Positions 62,461 through 64,000 of a stretch of DNA of 64,000 bases are shown here, piece after piece (the stretch's first letter is position 1; every line of letters begins with the position of its first letter). The position numbers and the translations under genes were made by a program. This stretch comes from Haloferula luteola (GTDB taxonomy: Bacteria > Verrucomicrobiota > Verrucomicrobiia > Verrucomicrobiales > Akkermansiaceae), in NCBI RefSeq assembly GCF_014201715.1, contig NZ_JACHFD010000014.1, positions 48,109-112,108 on the forward strand, read 5' to 3'. The notes beneath the pieces are model-generated. The model did no database searches. It had not been told where the DNA came from and worked only from the letters and a program-made list of their open reading frames with translations.

Positions 62461-62924
62461 GTATGTTTGCTTTTGATTGTTCACAGTTCATTGCGATTCG
62501 GTCCTCCAACCCGCAAGCCGGACTCGGGAGCCTTTTTGACGAGGCGCTCCGTATCACCCCACTAGTCGATGAGTCCAAGAAGCAGTACTTGGAAAAAGTG
62601 CTGGGACTTCGCGGTGAACTTCAACTCTTTGAGGTGGGGGATGAAGAGTTTCAGGGAGATTTTGAAGAGTGGAACGATATTGGTTCGGCTCCACCCAAAC
62701 TCGAATCGCTGATCGAGCTGATTCTGAAGCTCGCACCTATCTCAGATGACCTGGACTTGGTATTGGTCCAGTCGGCAACGACGAATGCTGATCGGATCTG
62801 GCGATGCGAGTGTCTTGCCCCTGAGTTTCGTAGCAAATTGTTCGCCAAGTCGATCTACTCTGTAGAAGAGGGTTCGTCAGCCGAGGTCTCGATCTATCGC
62901 GTGAGATCGAAGGCTTTTCCGTGA
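62457..62924 (+). CDS. candidate immunity protein for the Rhs toxin
   Basis: 155 residues. Its ATG overlaps the rhs stop by 4 bp (ATGA), so translation is coupled. The protein is acidic and soluble, with no signal peptide or membrane segment. I recognise no family. Position, size and acidity fit a cytoplasmic immunity protein binding the basic toxin tip; this is inference. An IS66 copy starts about 200 bp downstream. Confidence 0.75.
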   Translation: MSMFAFDCSQFIAIRSSNPQAGLGSLFDEALRITPLVDESKKQYLEKVLGLRGELQLFEVGDEEFQGDFEEWNDIGSAPPKLESLIELILKLAPISDDLDLVLVQSATTNADRIWRCECLAPEFRSKLFAKSIYSVEEGSSAEVSIYRVRSKAFP

Positions 62925-63120
62925 AAAGCAGTATTCGACGTCTCGATTACGTCGCTAGTAGTAGATGCGAAGTCCCTCCGGTCCCCGGGCTCGGAATGCT
63001 CCGCTCCTCAAAGCCAGGCTCCGCGCCGCCAAGCATCCCGCTGGCGTGCCGTCACGTCAAAGGGGTCAGTCCTCGCACTTTCACATTGTGGTTGCGGGTG
63101 TCACTTTGCTCTTTCTGGGT
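62925..63120. other. spacer between immunity gene and IS66
   Basis: About 196 bp without a supported gene. The stretch around 63058-63090 (AAAGGGGTCAGTCCTCGCAC) resembles sequence seen at the edges of REP-associated transposase genes, so it may be a relic of another element. No transposase frame remains. Confidence 0.4.
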
Positions 63121-63192
63121 GTAAGCGTGGTCTGAAGCCCCGTCGGGCTTTTATGGCTGTTGTGTAGCGTAGCGTTCATAGCTCTTCAGAGT

Positions 63193-63561
63193 ATGAATGC
63201 TACGCAAGAATCCCTTGTCAGATTGGATCGCAGAGGCCGTCTGCGCTATTCGCCCGAGCAGAAGTCCAACTTGCTGGAAGCCTACGACGCCAGTGGCTTG
63301 AGCGGTCCAAAATTCGCCGCCCTCCATGGCGTCAAATATCAGACACTCACCGCGTGGATCCAGAAACGGAAGCGAACCGGATCCTCTCCCGGATTGCCGG
63401 CCCCGGCGGGCGGGTCGCTGCTTGAAGTGGAGTCGTTGGTCTCCGACTTGGGCGACGGTGTGACGGTCCGGCTGCTTGGAGGAGCCGAGCTGCGCGTCGC
63501 CAACATGGCCGGTGTTGCGCTCGCCGCGGCCCTGATCCGAGAACTCTCCCGGCCATGTTGA
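63193..63561 (+). CDS. tnpA: IS66 family TnpA-like protein
   Basis: 122 residues from ATG 63193. A helix-turn-helix (YSPEQKSNLLEAYDASGLSGPKFAALHGVKYQTLTAWIQKRK, in part) is followed by a linker and the C-terminal VTVRLLGGAELRVANMAG segment typical of IS66 orf1. It overlaps tnpB by 7 bp. An upstream in-frame start at 63160 is less likely. Confidence 0.9.
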   Translation: MNATQESLVRLDRRGRLRYSPEQKSNLLEAYDASGLSGPKFAALHGVKYQTLTAWIQKRKRTGSSPGLPAPAGGSLLEVESLVSDLGDGVTVRLLGGAELRVANMAGVALAAALIRELSRPC

Positions 63562-63908
63562 GTTTTTCCGGCAGCCTGCGGGTCTTCGTCGCCGTCGAGC
63601 CCTGCGACATGCGCCGCAGCTTCAACGGTCTCCATGACATCGTCGGCACGAAGCTCAAGGAGGACCCGATGAGCGGTGCGATCTTCGCCTTCACCAACAA
63701 GCGCCGCACCTTGCTCAAGATCCTCTACTGGGACGGCAGCGGCCTGTGGGTGCTGGCCAAGCGCTTGGAGCGAGGGACCTTCGCTTGGCCGAAGGGAGCG
63801 GAGGCCAGGGACGGCAAGCTACGGCTAAGCTCCACCGCGTTCGCACTGTTGCTTGATGGCATCGACATGCGCCATGGCTGCAAGCGGCCCTGGTATGAAC
63901 TTCCCTGA
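63555..63908 (+). CDS. tnpB: IS66 family TnpB (Orf2)
   Basis: 117 residues. VFVAVEPCDMRRSFNGLHDIV at the start, IFAFTNKRRTLLKILYWDGSGLWVLAKRLERGTF in the middle and LSSTAFALLLDGIDM at the end are diagnostic of IS66 Orf2 (PF05717). It is needed for transposition with TnpC. Confidence 0.95.
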   Translation: MLSFSGSLRVFVAVEPCDMRRSFNGLHDIVGTKLKEDPMSGAIFAFTNKRRTLLKILYWDGSGLWVLAKRLERGTFAWPKGAEARDGKLRLSSTAFALLLDGIDMRHGCKRPWYELP

Positions 63909-63953
63909 AATTTCCTCGGAAGGGCATGCCGATTGCTACGACATGCGCCGTAT

Positions 63954-64000
63954 ATGGAGGACGACGAACGGCAACGGATGCAGGCGGTGATCGACCGCCA
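63954..64000 (+). CDS. tnpC: IS66 TnpC transposase, N-terminal fragment
   Basis: ATG at 63954 opens MEDDERQRMQAVIDR and runs off the window. Position after tnpB and the charged start fit the DDE transposase TnpC of IS66. Only 15 codons are visible, so the assignment rests on context. Confidence 0.6.
   Translation, partial: MEDDERQRMQAVIDR

Larger units (their letters stand above)
63121..64000 (+). mobile_element. IS66 family insertion sequence (left part; right end off window)
   Basis: The left end starts GTAAGCG at 63121, the usual IS66 terminus, followed by tnpA, tnpB and the start of tnpC in the usual order with the usual overlap. The right inverted repeat and the 8 bp target duplication (expected copy of TTCTGGGT, 63113-63120) lie beyond the window. 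Confidence 0.88.

Noticed and set aside
1..64000. tRNA, rRNA and CRISPR arrays
   Set aside because: Intergenic stretches were read for cloverleaf, rRNA-like and regularly spaced repeats; none was seen.

Overview
The window reads as a chromosomal segment of a GC-rich Gram-negative bacterium, most probably a member of the Verrucomicrobiota. Pointers are a LexA with the operator form TGTTC-N4-GAACA just upstream (the form reported for Verrucomicrobia subdivision 1), DUF1080, DUF5069 and DUF6600 proteins, a giant Rhs protein whose N-terminus carries GQLK-type and thrombospondin-type-3 repeats, and an Sdh/Frd-type iron-sulfur subunit. This is inference from gene content; no rRNA or tRNA gene, CRISPR array or replication origin is visible.

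Layout. 1-3000: a truncated exported protein, DUF5069, a DUF1460 amidase-like protein and lexA. 2996-13352: a minus-strand array of eight genes with five tandem paralogues of a membrane-anchored SGNH/DltD-like protein, two MBOAT O-acyltransferases and a GT11 fucosyltransferase-like enzyme, apparently a cell-surface glycan O-acylation locus. 13528-22174: glycosyltransferases, three sulfotransferases of different types and an MsbA-like ABC exporter, probably making and exporting a fucosylated, acylated, possibly sulfated glycan. 22182-24059: an APH/NahK-like kinase divergent from a winged-helix regulator.

24106-36590: housekeeping and accessory genes: a DUF6600 lipoprotein ending in a long Gln/Arg tandem repeat, BCP peroxiredoxin, a lipase-like hydrolase, a HIT protein, nrdR with a likely paired NrdR operator, a stand-alone sdhB with a strong terminator, a YlbF-like protein with a Gly/Cys tail, a DR2241-like Fe-S protein overlapping a CbiX-like chelatase, a lipoate ligase, and the conserved trio of circularly permuted ATP-grasp, alpha-E and transglutaminase proteins. 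36645-43622: an OppF-like ATPase and a MoxR / DUF58 / BatA-VWA / VWA operon. 43733-51037: DUF1080, the ribosomal cluster rpsM-rpsK-rpsD (rpsK with an Ala/Pro/Glu-rich N-terminal extension; no rpoA follows), zwf-opcA, and a CysJ-like diflavin reductase.

51038-64000: an accessory region. A gene-poor, partly AT-rich 1.36 kb stretch precedes a 10 kb Sec-exported Rhs polymorphic-toxin gene, which overlaps by 4 bp a small ORF that is the likely immunity gene. An IS66-family insertion starts at 63121 and runs off the window.

The most interesting elements are the SGNH/MBOAT array, the Rhs toxin-immunity pair, and several regulatory dyads between divergent genes.
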